From Oryzias latipes (lineage: Eukaryota > Chordata > Actinopteri > Beloniformes > Adrianichthyidae), in contig NC_019871.2 in the NCBI RefSeq assembly GCF_002234675.1, forward strand, positions 21,670,604-21,734,603: a stretch of 64,000 bases of DNA, in the 5' to 3' direction. Of the stretch, positions 52,301 through 63,258 are shown one piece after another. Every line of letters begins with the position of its first letter. Position 1 is the stretch's first letter. The position numbers and the translations under genes are program-made. Below the pieces are notes generated by a model, which was not told the origin of the DNA, made no database searches, and was given only the letters and a program-made list of their open reading frames with translations.

Positions 52301-55300
52301 AATCTGTTTTTTTGTTTTGTTTTTTGGTAATCTGTTTCTAAAATCAAAGTGGCGACTGGTGGTCCCTGCACCACAAAGGCTCACATTCACCTTAATGGTG
52401 ATGTATTTTATGCACATGGAAAGCCTAAGAATGATTCACTTCCTGGTGTTTTTTACAGCTAAAGTCTTTTTTTAATTGAACAATTGAACATGACCTAACA
52501 TGGCTTAACCCGCACTAAATTAACCAAAAACAATTACCGTAGTTATTGCAGCCAAAAGGAATGAATACAGAGCAACAGATAATGTTATGAACCAAATAAT
52601 CACAAATTTGGTAATGCAAGGCTTATTTACCTTAATTTAATTTAATGTATATTTCTTCACAAATTTGTTCTGACTTATTTTTTTAATTTTATGTACATTT
52701 CCTCTTCTACCAAAAACAAACAGAACATGGGGTTTCTTTTCAGCACTCTTTGTTTATGTACAGTATATAAAATGTTGCTAGGCAGAGGATTAAATTACAA
52801 CAGAGTTCTTCATTTTAGTTTGGTAGAAGGATCCCAAATATATTAACAGCTGAAAACATTAAAGCTTTAGTCTGAATTTCTGTTCTTTGTCTCCTTTTGT
52901 AAACAGCATCTGTTAAATGACTTCATAGACGTGTAATCCCGCTGATTATTCCCAGCAAACTTATGACTGTGGCGTCTGCATTTTTGCTTCTGTGTCAGAA
53001 CTTGATAAAAAACTGAAACTTTGCACTAAGATGTTCTGCATCCAGTCTTTTCCTGTTTGACTGACCTAAGAGATGTAATGTGGCTGCAGCAGAGTACAGG
53101 CTGAAGCTTGAATACAAATATACCCAGTGCAGACCAACACCATTAAACGTCTGCTGCACCCCCCCCAGACTCAGAAAAACTCGCGAGACTCAACACAACA
53201 TCCCCAAAGAAAAGCAGCTGACAGACAAACTGCAGACGGGCGATGTGACGCCCGGCTTTCTTTATCACCAACACCTCCAACAATCCCGGCACACAGACTA
53301 AAACCCTCTGGAAATGCATTCAGTCAAACCAGGGGGCGTGCCCGCACTTGCCCGTTTTTTTTCTTCCTTACCTTCCTGAACAGCAGCACTAAAGTTCACA
53401 CGTGTTTGCTGCTCCTCCTGGGTCTCTTTGTTCATTTGCTTCAGCACCGTTTGGAGATGTTTGACTCTTCCAGCACTAAATCTATTCAGACATCTGTTCA
53501 GTACCCAGGTTTTTATCACACACTGGATGAATTTTTAGGCTAAAGATATCCTGGATCGATCTTAGGTCAGTGAATCGGATCAAAACACTTCATTGAAAAG
53601 GATCCAAAAAGTACTATGAATCGGATTGGCAATCACAAATTATGATATGAAAAGAATCGTTATAATTAATCCTTACACCCATAGTGTGTTGTGGGTGGGA
53701 CCATTGGCACTGAGCAACTCCCCCCTTAACTCCCCTGAGAGAGCTCTCTGTTTACATGCTCTCCCTTTAGCTTACAGCTACAGTGGTGCAACAAAATGGT
53801 GAACAATATTGGAGCTAGGTATTATTCATTGTGATGAACTTCTGATTAACTATAATTGCATCATTTTCTATATTTTATATACTTCTGAGGACCTTATAAT
53901 CTTTGGGAAAATGTACTTGGTGGAGACTTTGAATAAGTCCTATGGGTTTTTTCTTCTCCATGCACTTAATTTAATTCTCTTTTATCTGTTTTTTTCTTGT
54001 AATTGTGCAAAAGAATACAAATTAAATCAAATATCCAACCGTACCGTTTTGATCCAGATTCCAGCTCAGAGGAGGAAAGCAAAGACGTACATGGATCTAG
54101 TCGTCTACAAGTGGATGATCAGGATGGAGCGGAGCAGAGATTGTAGAAGCAGTATATTACAATCTTTTTTAAATGACATTTTTTCATCTGATTCACAATT
54201 AAAATACACAGTAATGCAATTTTAAGCTTAATTTTCTTAATATATGTCTTCCTTCAACAGAAAAAAGAAGACCAAAAACCCCCTTTTCATCCAAGTGAGT
54301 CTTTAACAAACAGTATTTAAGATTTCACACACGTGTTCAGTCTTTTCTTGTTGTGGCTGAAGCTGAAGCAGACAGTGGAGCTGGTGGTGATCTGCTGCCA
54401 GCGCCTTAAATGAACAATCTGCACGCCGTCAGCGTGATTTTCAGCAGAAACAAGGAAGGTCACACAGAAACGCATGAGGACGCACATATCCTCACTAATA
54501 GGAACTTGTGACAAACATTACAGCACCCGAGTCAGCAGGCTTTAGAGTTTAAACCTGAGTGTTTGTGACGGCACAGAAACATGGCTAAATATCTGCTGTC
54601 ACAAACTTAAAAGCCACAAATGAGACGAAGCAAATGTGCCTTTAAAGCAGAAACAGTAAATGCCACAAGGTTCTTATGCAGTCAAACCATCTGCACAATC
54701 AAAGCTCAACATCTGAGCCAACATACAGCGCATCTCATTCTAATCCACCAATTTCCCACCACTGCTCAGATCTTTGCATTGCTTTCCTGAGATGGAGTAC
54801 CTCAGGTTCAAAGCCTTAAGAATGACCCATAAAGCAATAAAATGAGCTATACCCTCCCACCTAAACACCTGGTCCGCTGCCCCAGTGTCTAACATACTCT
54901 ATCAATGCAAAAGGAACCAGAGGGCTCTGCAGCATCCAGCAAAAGAACACAAGTTAAACTCTTCCGCTCTGTGATCCCACAATGTTGGCATGAACTACCA
55001 AAGCCTGTTCTCACAGCAGCCTCACTCTCACAGCAGCACGTCTATGGCTTCTAAATCGAACATTGATCTGAACAAAAACCTTTTTCTCATCACAATTACC
55101 TTTGACTGTGTCATTTCAGATTTACTTCTTCTGCTCGCTTGGTGCTTTACTTGTACTCCAAGAGTCTGATAAATAACTTTAAAATGTTTCCAACACAAAG
55201 GAGACTTCTGTAGTGCCAGACACCATAAATACCAGTGACTTCATCCCTCCTTTCACAGTTTAATGGAGGGATGAAGTCACTTTTAGGAGATGCAAAATCT

Positions 55301-56238
55301 TCCTAAAAGACCTTTCTTCTAAGTCTTTACCTGCATTTACAAGTTTTACTTCTCATATTAAAAGTTCTTGAATTTGTTTTGATCAAATCACAAATTTGTG
55401 TTTGGCATAATGCAACCGGCTCCGGAGCTTCATGCAGCTCTTTTTCACCTTCATTATGTCTCTTTGGCTTTGAAGAAAAATGCTAACAGTTTGAATAAAC
55501 AATGGGTTAGGAATTTTTGGTAATTCCAGCCTAACAATGTAGCCAGCTCTGGGTCCCCCTGTACCTGTCCCCAGCCCGGATAAAATACAAGGTATCCGGC
55601 GTAAAACTCTCTGCCAAACAACAAGAACATGTTAAAAAAAGAACGCCAAAAACACGATTTTCATCTAAGTGGATTTTTCACAACAGATGGATGGATGGAT
55701 GGATGGATGGATGGATGGATGGATGGATGGATGGACGGACGGACGGACGGACGGACGGACGGACGGACGCATGGATGGATGGATGGATGGATGCATGGAT
55801 GGACGGACGGACGGACGGACGGACGGACGCATGGATGGATGGATGGATGGATGGATGGATGGACGGACGGACGGACGCATGGATGGATGGATGGATGGAT
55901 GCATGGATGGATGGATGGATGGATGGATGGATGGATGGATGCATGGATGGATGGATGGATGGATGGATGGATGGATGGATGGATGGATGGATGCATGGAT
56001 GGATGGATGGATGGATGGATGGATGCATGGATGGATGCATGGATGGATGGATGGATTGATGGATGGATGGATGGATGGATGGATGGATGGATGGATGGAT
56101 GGATGGATGGATGGATGGATGGATGGATGGATGGATGGATGGATGGATGGATGGATGGATGGATGGATGGATGCATGGATGGATGGATGGATGGATGGAT
56201 GCATGGATGGATGGATGGATGGATGGATGGATGGATGC

Positions 56239-56274
<36 letters not shown>

Positions 56275-56903
56275 ATGGATGGATGGATGGATGGATGGAT
56301 GGATGGGCATGTGCAGAACCATGGATGGATGGATGGATGGACGGACGGACGGACGGACGGACGGACGGACGCATGGATGGATGGATGGATGGATGGATGG
56401 ATGGATGGATGGATGGATGGATGGATGCATGCATGGGCATGTGCAGTCTCACCCCAAGCATCTGGTAGAGGTAGTGGTACTGCTGCCCGGTGGAGTACAG
56501 CAGGTATGTGTCCAGGAACAGCCAGGTGTTTGCCGCCAGCCACAACATCTGCACAGACACAACACATGAAGCAGAGACACAACAGCAGACACACAACACT
56601 ACTCTATGGACAAAGACATCATAACGCAGCAGGGGCTTCATCTGCATGTTTTCACAAATATCCGAAGTTAAATGGTAAAAAAAAAAAAAGTCGTCATAAA
56701 AAGTAGAAGTATGTTACTGCAGAACTAAATGAGTTTGATGCGCTATAGTTCAGCTGCTAAAGCCTCAGTTAACAACAGCCCTGAGGGTTTCTGGTGCTTG
56801 AACTCCAAACCAAACTGTTTCAAAGCTGATAAGAAAACTTTCCCACCAGGACAAAGTGTTTCCCTGCTTCGTTGGCGAGCCAGCTCCTCACCGACACAGC
56901 CAT
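34189..56903 (-). CDS. nox4: nox4, NADPH oxidase 4 (complete, 18 exons, 556 aa)
   Basis: NOX4 moves electrons from NADPH through FAD and two haems across the membrane and releases mainly H2O2; it needs p22phox. Exons, minus strand: 56903-56847, 56548-56453, 50550-50440, 49314-49230, 45745-45648, 45430-45403, 45112-45040, 44461-44381, 43881-43731, 41925-41761, 41262-41200, 40743-40683, 40298-40217, 37219-37100, 37009-36901, 36531-36463, 34505-34405 and 34309-34189. All phases agree and join into 557 codons including the stop. Haem histidines are in [24 protein letters not shown] and MVHMAG. Other motifs are HPFTLT (FAD), [16 protein letters not shown] and FCCGP (NADPH) and the terminal KESFS. 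Human NOX4 is 578 aa; the 22-residue difference lies in the extracellular E-loop (exon 9). Exon 1 has a second copy upstream, and a tRNA cluster lies in intron 16. Confidence 0.96.
34405..34505 (-). CDS. nox4: nox4 exon 17
   Basis: 101 nt, [20 protein letters not shown]. The acceptor is GTTTTAG and the donor GTAAGT. Confidence 0.95.
34808..34879 (-). tRNA. tRNA-Asp (GTC), array copy 1
   Basis: The 72-nt minus-strand sequence folds as tRNA-Asp: acceptor TCCTCGT with ACGGGGA, anticodon stem CCCGC/GCGGG, loop CTGTCAC with anticodon GTC, T arm CCGGGGTTCAATTCCCCG and G73. A Pol III terminator TTTT lies about 11 nt downstream. It lies in nox4 intron 16 on the nox4 sense strand. Confidence 0.96.
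35026..35097 (-). pseudogene. tRNA-Asp (GTC), array copy 2, diverged
   Basis: The frame of the tRNA is kept and the anticodon is still GTC, but the anticodon loop reads CGGTCAC, so the universal U33 is G. Position 1 is C opposite A72, and the D arm has further changes. It is probably inactive. Confidence 0.75.
35243..35314 (-). tRNA. tRNA-Asp body with GTT (Asn) anticodon, array copy 3
   Basis: Outside the anticodon it is identical to copies 1, 4, 5 and 6, but the loop reads CTGTTAC, giving anticodon GTT. All stems stay paired and the terminator is present. By anticodon it would read Asn codons. By body (G73, C38, U35) it is an Asp tRNA, so its charging is uncertain. Confidence 0.85.
35460..35531 (-). 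tRNA. tRNA-Asp (GTC), array copy 4
   Basis: Identical to copy 1 over 72 nt. Its flanks also match copy 3 closely, so these two units duplicated recently. Confidence 0.96.
35675..35746 (-). tRNA. tRNA-Asp (GTC), array copy 5
   Basis: Identical to copy 1 over 72 nt, with the same downstream TTTT. Confidence 0.96.
35891..35962 (-). tRNA. tRNA-Asp (GTC), array copy 6
   Basis: Identical to copy 1. Two downstream T runs could stop Pol III. The shared unit flank ends here on the upstream side. Confidence 0.96.
36172..36247 (-). pseudogene. diverged tRNA-Asp-like gene, array copy 7
   Basis: The acceptor TTCTCGT/ACGAGAA is fully paired, with changes on both sides relative to the others. The loop still reads CTGTC. 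The anticodon stem has mismatches and the D region carries extra bases, so the fold is poor. Confidence 0.55.
36463..36531 (-). CDS. nox4: nox4 exon 16
   Basis: 23 codons (residues 461-483), [20 protein letters not shown]. The acceptor is GTTTAG and the donor GTACGT. The next intron holds the tRNA array. Confidence 0.94.
36901..37009 (-). CDS. nox4: nox4 exon 15
   Basis: 109 nt, [20 protein letters not shown], ending HEK. The donor GTTGGG is a weak GT site, but the boundary equals the human exon end. Confidence 0.92.
37100..37219 (-). CDS. nox4: nox4 exon 14 (NADPH site)
   Basis: 120 nt (residues 385-423), [20 protein letters not shown] and [19 protein letters not shown]. The donor is GTGAGT. 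Confidence 0.95.
38681..39260. mobile_element. CpG-rich DNA transposon-like insertion in nox4 intron 13
   Basis: It starts GGCCCGTACACACCGGGACG then ATTCGCCAGGCGTTATTCGCC, and near the right end has the inverse, AACGCCTGGCG. Base composition differs sharply from the AT-rich intron. The outermost right repeat is missing. A small hairpin, TCCATGCAGACAT, follows at 39260-39290. Confidence 0.45.
40217..40298 (-). CDS. nox4: nox4 exon 13
   Basis: 82 nt, [20 protein letters not shown] then HQRRYP. It is less conserved but fits phase and length; the human counterpart is RFRDLLLPPSSQDSEILPFI. The donor is GTAGGT. Confidence 0.85.
40683..40743 (-). CDS. nox4: nox4 exon 12
   Basis: 61 nt, [20 protein letters not shown] plus one base. 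The acceptor is TTTACAG and the donor GTGAGC. Confidence 0.93.
41200..41262 (-). CDS. nox4: nox4 exon 11 (FAD motif)
   Basis: 21 codons (residues 316-336), [24 protein letters not shown] binds FAD. The donor is GTAAGA. Confidence 0.93.
41761..41925 (-). CDS. nox4: nox4 exon 10
   Basis: 55 codons (residues 261-315), [20 protein letters not shown] and KNFRARPGQ: last helix and start of the FAD domain. Confidence 0.96.
43731..43881 (-). CDS. nox4: nox4 exon 9 (E-loop)
   Basis: 151 nt (residues 210-260), [16 protein letters not shown], a Gln-rich stretch (LRQQQQAED) and [15 protein letters not shown]. His222, Cys226 and a second Cys (248) match human His222, Cys226 and Cys270, but the loop between the cysteines is 22 residues shorter. 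Confidence 0.93.
44381..44461 (-). CDS. nox4: nox4 exon 8
   Basis: 81 nt, [18 protein letters not shown] then LMVHMAG: helix V with its two haem histidines 13 residues apart. The donor is GTAAGC. Confidence 0.94.
44585..44890 (+). repeat. dispersed repeat family D, copy 2, in nox4 intron 7
   Basis: Same as 10368-10620 and longer on the right (AACCTCAGGGGTGCCCACAT..GAGGGATCCTCCCCCAGGAC). Confidence 0.6.
45040..45112 (-). CDS. nox4: nox4 exon 7
   Basis: 73 nt, [20 protein letters not shown], a membrane helix. The acceptor is GTCCTCAG and the donor GTAGGC. Confidence 0.9.
45403..45430 (-). CDS. nox4: nox4 exon 6 (micro-exon)
   Basis: Only 28 nt: DPKLIIFTT plus one base (human DPRKLLFTT). The acceptor is CTTTCCAG and the donor GTAAGA. 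Confidence 0.88.
45648..45745 (-). CDS. nox4: nox4 exon 5
   Basis: 98 nt (residues 117-149), [20 protein letters not shown]. The split codon gives Ala where human has Gly. It carries the second haem His of helix III. Confidence 0.92.
46059..46075 (+). repeat. (TA)n microsatellite
   Basis: A short TA dinucleotide run in nox4 intron 4. Confidence 0.7.
46505..46715 (-). mobile_element. MITE family M, full copy in nox4 intron 4
   Basis: Left end TTAACCCTTGGGTATCCTAG and right end GATAGGACAAGGGTTAG; the interior matches the 15582 copy. Confidence 0.72.
48434..48712 (+). mobile_element. SINE-like repeat in nox4 intron 4
   Basis: A degenerate tRNA-like head (GGCGGCTCGATCCCCGCTCC) is followed by the SINE tail phrase GGACACATTGTAAGCACTTTG and an ATT-rich end. 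Confidence 0.5.
49005..49115 (+). repeat. tRNA-like SINE head fragment
   Basis: AGTGGTAAAGTGGCAGAGTG with GGATTTAAATCCGAGG, spaced like A and B boxes. Confidence 0.4.
49230..49314 (-). CDS. nox4: nox4 exon 4
   Basis: 85 nt (residues 89-116 plus one base), [20 protein letters not shown], with the first haem-ligand His. The donor is GTAAAA. Confidence 0.94.
50440..50550 (-). CDS. nox4: nox4 exon 3
   Basis: 37 codons (residues 52-88) with [20 protein letters not shown], highly conserved in NOX4. The acceptor is TTTTCTAG and the donor GTGAGA. Confidence 0.95.
50752..51112 (+). repeat. dispersed repeat family B, copy 3, in nox4 intron 2
   Basis: GAGAACTGGACTGAGTGAGT, CTATGGCAACTCCTCTCACC and CTTCTGATTGGACAGTTAAA match 6257 and 27246. 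Confidence 0.6.
51190..51545 (+). repeat. dispersed repeat family E, copy 2, with internal inverted repeat
   Basis: Related to 22540-22960. It contains the foldback GCGGACTATTTGTTACG / CGTAACAAATAGTTCGC at 51486-51530. Confidence 0.45.
51627..51753. repeat. foldback element
   Basis: GGGTTAATGGCC at the left and GGCCATTAACCC at the right, with AAGTATGCATTATCACTTTT and its complement inside: arms of about 45 bp. The loop also pairs partly (GGAAGC/GCTTCC). There is no ORF. Confidence 0.75.
51786..51912 (+). repeat. dispersed repeat family F, copy 1
   Basis: GGGATTTTGGCTTCTTCAAG, GGTTTGGAACACCAGGGGGG and GAGTCATTCAGTCCAG recur inverted at 63728-63860. Confidence 0.55.
53700..54304 (+). mobile_element. 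TIR element family A, copy in nox4 intron 2
   Basis: It contains GCAACAAAATGGTGAACAAT, CCAGATTCCAGCTCAGAGGA and GATCAGGATGGAGCGGAGCA, and ends GTGAGTCTTTAA. The small frame is split by an insertion. Confidence 0.5.
55685..56437 (+). repeat. GGAT/GGAC/GCAT tetranucleotide satellite in nox4 intron 2
   Basis: About 750 bp of GGAT units with blocks of GGAC and scattered GCAT. It is broken once by GGGCATGTGCAGAACCATGG (about 56304-56324), which echoes the exon 2 flank at 56435-56446. All long MDGW/HPSI frames over it are artefacts of the repeat. Confidence 0.97.
56453..56548 (-). CDS. nox4: nox4 exon 2
   Basis: 32 codons (residues 20-51), [16 protein letters not shown] then [12 protein letters not shown]; first membrane helix. 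The donor is GTGAGA. The GGAT satellite begins about 15 bp inside the intron. Confidence 0.94.
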
Positions 56904-57216
56904 GGTTCGTTCCCCCCGGGGCTGCACCTCCGCCGCAGCCGCCCCAAGTCTTCACCAAAGCGTCGGTCAAGCCGGGAGACTGAAGACCGGTGCTGCTGTG
57001 CTCGCCGGAGTCCGCTCGGTTCTGCGGCTCCGGTCTGCTCACACCGTGCAGGAACTCTTCTCTTCACCACCACCCCCCCCCCCCTCCACGCACACACATA
57101 CAGCCCCCGAGCTTAATAACCACTGCATCTCAGCTCCTCCTCCCACGCGAGTCTTTAGCACCTCCAGCCTGGACTCTGGTTTTAAGGAGTTCAATGTAAA
57201 CACAAAGTGGATCTGA
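56696..57216. repeat. 521-bp direct duplication, copy A (nox4 exon 1 and flanks)
   Basis: Identical to 57323-57843 except for one T/C difference in the C-rich tract. It holds nox4 exon 1, its CpG-rich leader or promoter side, and the start of intron 1. Confidence 0.95.
56847..56903 (-). CDS. nox4: nox4 exon 1, gene-proximal copy (A)
   Basis: 19 codons, [19 protein letters not shown], with donor GTGGGA. Human exon 1 encodes the near-identical 19 residues. An identical exon lies 627 bp upstream. Confidence 0.9.
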
Positions 57217-57322
57217 GGATGGATGGATGGATGGATGGATGGATGGATGGACGGACGGACGGACGCATGGATGGATGGATGGATGGATGCATGGATGGAT
57301 GGATGGATGGATGGATGGATGG
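57217..57322 (+). repeat. GGAT satellite spacer between the two nox4 exon 1 copies
   Basis: 106 bp of the same GGAT/GGAC/GCAT units as the intron 2 satellite, starting and ending exactly at the duplication borders. Confidence 0.93.
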
Positions 57323-57843
57323 ATAAAAAGTAGAAGTATGTTACTGCAGAACTAAATGAGTTTGATGCGCTATAGTTCAGCTGCTAAAGCCTCAGTTAAC
57401 AACAGCCCTGAGGGTTTCTGGTGCTTGAACTCCAAACCAAACTGTTTCAAAGCTGATAAGAAAACTTTCCCACCAGGACAAAGTGTTTCCCTGCTTCGTT
57501 GGCGAGCCAGCTCCTCACCGACACAGCCATGGTTCGTTCCCCCCGGGGCTGCACCTCCGCCGCAGCCGCCCCAAGTCTTCACCAAAGCGTCGGTCAAGCC
57601 GGGAGACTGAAGACCGGTGCTGCTGTGCTCGCCGGAGTCCGCTCGGTTCTGCGGCTCCGGTCTGCTCACACCGTGCAGGAACTCTTCTCTTCACCACCAC
57701 CCCCCCCCCCCCCCACGCACACACATACAGCCCCCGAGCTTAATAACCACTGCATCTCAGCTCCTCCTCCCACGCGAGTCTTTAGCACCTCCAGCCTGGA
57801 CTCTGGTTTTAAGGAGTTCAATGTAAACACAAAGTGGATCTGA
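57323..57843. repeat. 521-bp direct duplication, copy B
   Basis: It carries the second nox4 exon 1 (57474-57530) and the same upstream sequence. To its right begins unique DNA. Confidence 0.95.
57474..57530 (-). CDS. nox4: nox4 exon 1, second copy (B)
   Basis: It has the same 57 bases, start codon and GTGGGA donor as 56847-56903, inside a 521-bp direct duplication. If both copies are real, either could be the start exon, and splicing from B to exon 2 would give the same protein. Confidence 0.75.
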
Positions 57844-60800
57844 ACATTAATAAGTTTCCAGAATAAAACCGAACAATGAACATCACTTTGAACTTATAAG
57901 GTGCTGCAATTCTTCTTACTGCCGCTAGAGGGAGCCACAGACCAAATGGCCAGTGGGATCTCAAAAGTTCAGACTGAACATGAAAGCTTGATCCAAAAAC
58001 TTCCAAGTAGGAAACTGTTTTTGTAATCTACTGTAAAGAAATTTGTGTTAAATTAATATAAGAAGTTATTTATAATAACTTTCTTATAAGAAATTCTGCT
58101 GAGATGGCAGTTTAGTTTATCAATAATTTCAATAAAAACAGAGTTACTTTCCTGTACATTTGACCCAGTGAGTAACCCCAATCCAAGGCCTTAATGTTGA
58201 GTGTCAAGGAGGGAGCTACAACAAATTTCACACAAAGTTTGACTTTAAAATTCATTGACGAAAACCATCTGACTTCAATATTTTTGTGACTCCGGTTGAC
58301 ACGTGAGTTGGGAAGTTTGTGGATTTTCTCTTGGCGATCAGTAGTCCTTAACTCAAATTACAGCAGTAATAATCAACGGTCTGTATTTTTCCAAAGATAT
58401 TGTCCAAAATCACAACAAAGTTTTACTAAAGTCAATTCCAATATTTATCTATTAAAGGGACAAATTCCGTGGTGTATTAAGGAAAAAGCAACCAATTAGA
58501 AATTGACAGTGACATTGTGGACTCCTTACAGTTGGAGCTGAAGAGGAGGTACCATCTGGATCTTAAAGTGGAATTCAACTTATAAGTTTAAATCTATGTT
58601 AACACAGCCTCGGAAACATACATTCAAGCGACCACTGTCAATGAAAAGGCAATGTAAACTCGCAAATATGCATGCTTGGGGCCTCAACGTCCAAAACTCT
58701 GTCATTGACACATCTCTACGCAAGTTTCTACGACCATTTTGGGCTCTACGTAGAAAATGCACAGCTATTGACTGTGAATTGATTCAGATTTAGTTGTTAT
58801 GCATGGATGGTGTCCTTTTCCATTCACATTAGGGCAAACCAATTGAAAAATGATAATGGAGGGAAAATTAACAATTAGTAAACAGTAGTTCTTGAATGCA
58901 CGTCACATGGTGTGAACGCAGCTTTCATGCTTTTAGTAATGCTGCACATGTAAACAGTATTACAATTTTTTGTTATAGTGTTGGATGCTGCATTCAGGTT
59001 CTTCGTGAGGCTGTGGAAGAAATAAGATGCGGAAGCCCTGGATTTGTGTCCCATTAGGGTCTCTTCAGTGTCAATCTGCTTGTTCTACTTTTGCATTTGT
59101 GAGATTTCTCCCATCGCTGCAGCTTCCTGCTGTATTCCAGAAACACATTTTATAGGTTGATTAGAAAATCTGGTGACTCTAAATTCCTCCTGTACATTCA
59201 GTGTTTTCTCCATGAGAAGCTTCTTGACTCAGTCAATGACTCCAGGTTGAATGATGGATTGGTCCATTCTTGGGCTGCTTCCCCGTCATGAATTGCCGAA
59301 TGGTTTGCCAGAATTTCTTTGAGGCCGACCAATAGTTCCTCATGCATTGTCAAACTAAGATTATTTTGCCAATGAAAAACTTTCTTGACAAGATTATTTT
59401 TCTTCCAGGACAGAAAATATTGCAATTTTAGTTGAAACAATGGTCTTTTGATTTCTTGAGATTCAGTCTTTGCAGTGTGTTTGATTAATATTAATGTGGA
59501 AACAATTGTTTGGAGCTAAGAGGTCACAGAAAACAAGAATAAAGGCCATGTGACTGCAAGCGCAAAAAGGCCCAGCTGACCTCTTTCCATCATCACTTAA
59601 TGAGCTGGAGGAGCAGTGCGTGGATGATGAGTCCAGCACTGAGGCCTGTGTTTACCTCCCACATTCCTGAGAGCAGAGAGCCTCCTCACCATTTCACGCC
59701 TCAGCCCATCGCATCAAAGAGCCGTTCTCCGCAACACACAGCTGTTCAGCGAGCCACGACACTCAAGCATAACACAAGCATGCACGTCCCATAACGTGGG
59801 AAGAACATGTTGCACATGTGCAGCCATTAGGGGGTTATGTTTGGACTGAGAGAATCATGCTCATTTCCTCTTGATTTGTCATTTATTTATTAGTTTCAAA
59901 CCTTAACTGATTATGGTGTCTAGTAAAGATGGTTACGCTCACCCCTCTTTTATTTTTATTTAACAATCACAGGATTTATCATTGTATTCTGTTCATTACA
60001 ACATTTTTATGAGGGTTCCACTTCGCTCCGCTGCAGAGAGGGTGGAATGTTTGGGGGGTTTTCCTGACTCCAAGACCACCACTTGGGTTTGTCGTCTGTA
60101 AGGATGCAGCTGTCAGTCAGTGCAGACAAAATGGCAGATTTGACAAACAGGACCAAAGTGCGCCGTTAAAGCTGGTTTCTGTTTAATCAGCTTTTGGTTC
60201 TATGGATCGTGTCTTCAGTAGGGTGAGGGTGCTGTTGTGCATTCTTATGTAGATACACATCATTGTTTTACATGAAACTTACTGACCAAGAGTAAAAATC
60301 CTGTCTTTTAATGTGTGGAAAAAGCATTCAGTTTGTTCAGTATGTTTTCTTTCTCTAAATTCACACAGAAACTTGAAATTGTTGACTAAAAGAGTCCTGT
60401 TATTGTTCATGCATTTGTTCAATAAGCAGATTTATGTAAAATGTTTCTCCTTGTGTTTGTTTTTCTCTCATAGTTTTATTTTTTTATTTTCTGGAGAGCT
60501 TTCATCTGTTTATATGGCAGTTTTGGGCCCAGTTAGTTTCTTCATACAGTGCAGTCCATCCATTTTTGAAGACAGCGCCAAAACAGTATTACTTATGGGA
60601 TTTTTCTTATTTCCACAGAGCCTTTAATTTTTTTTATAACCATTTTTGGTTTAAAGATAATTTGTGTTGGATTTTTTTTTTACATTAACCAATCACAAGT
60701 TGAAGCAAGACAGAACTTTTTCCAACAATTCTTGGGCTTTGCAGCAGGAAATCAAACCATATGGGCAAATTATGAATTCACACATAAATAGTAAATGTTT

Positions 60801-61046
60801 TTATTTACTGATTCCTGTTGTTTCTGAAGTCCGGTGCTCTGAGTAACCCTCAATCACCACTGAGTCTTTGGGAGTGCACACCAATCATCTCAGGGCAAAG
60901 CCTTGCAGACATGAAAAGTTCCCACTCTCAACTTTTTGTCTTACTGCTTCTATCAGCAATCATCCCTCCTCCCTCTTTCTCTCTTCTGTCTCACTCTACC
61001 TCGCTCTACCACAGCTCCAACAATGACTGTGTCTTTGTCTCTGCAG
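57844..61046. other. intergenic between divergent nox4 and naalad2
   Basis: About 3.2 kb between two head-to-head genes. It holds a SINE-body fragment at about 59080-59210, and I recognise no exon or RNA gene. Regulatory elements of both genes may lie here but none can be named. Confidence 0.5.
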
Positions 61047-61101
61047 AGCTCGCCTGCACAGCCTGTCGAGTCAGTGTGAGAACTTCTCTGAGGGCTTTAA
61101 A

Positions 61102-63258
<2,157 letters not shown>

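Noticed and set aside
55661..56706. Long frames of MDGW and HPSI repeats on both strands
   Set aside because: They are translations of the GGAT tetranucleotide satellite. Only the short nox4 exon 2 segment (56453-56548) in one of them is real.
56743..57843. Pairs of 84-114 aa ORFs repeated in both 521-bp copies
   Set aside because: They overlap the nox4 exon 1 and leader in other frames and end in the C-rich and satellite tracts. Their duplication reflects the DNA duplication only.
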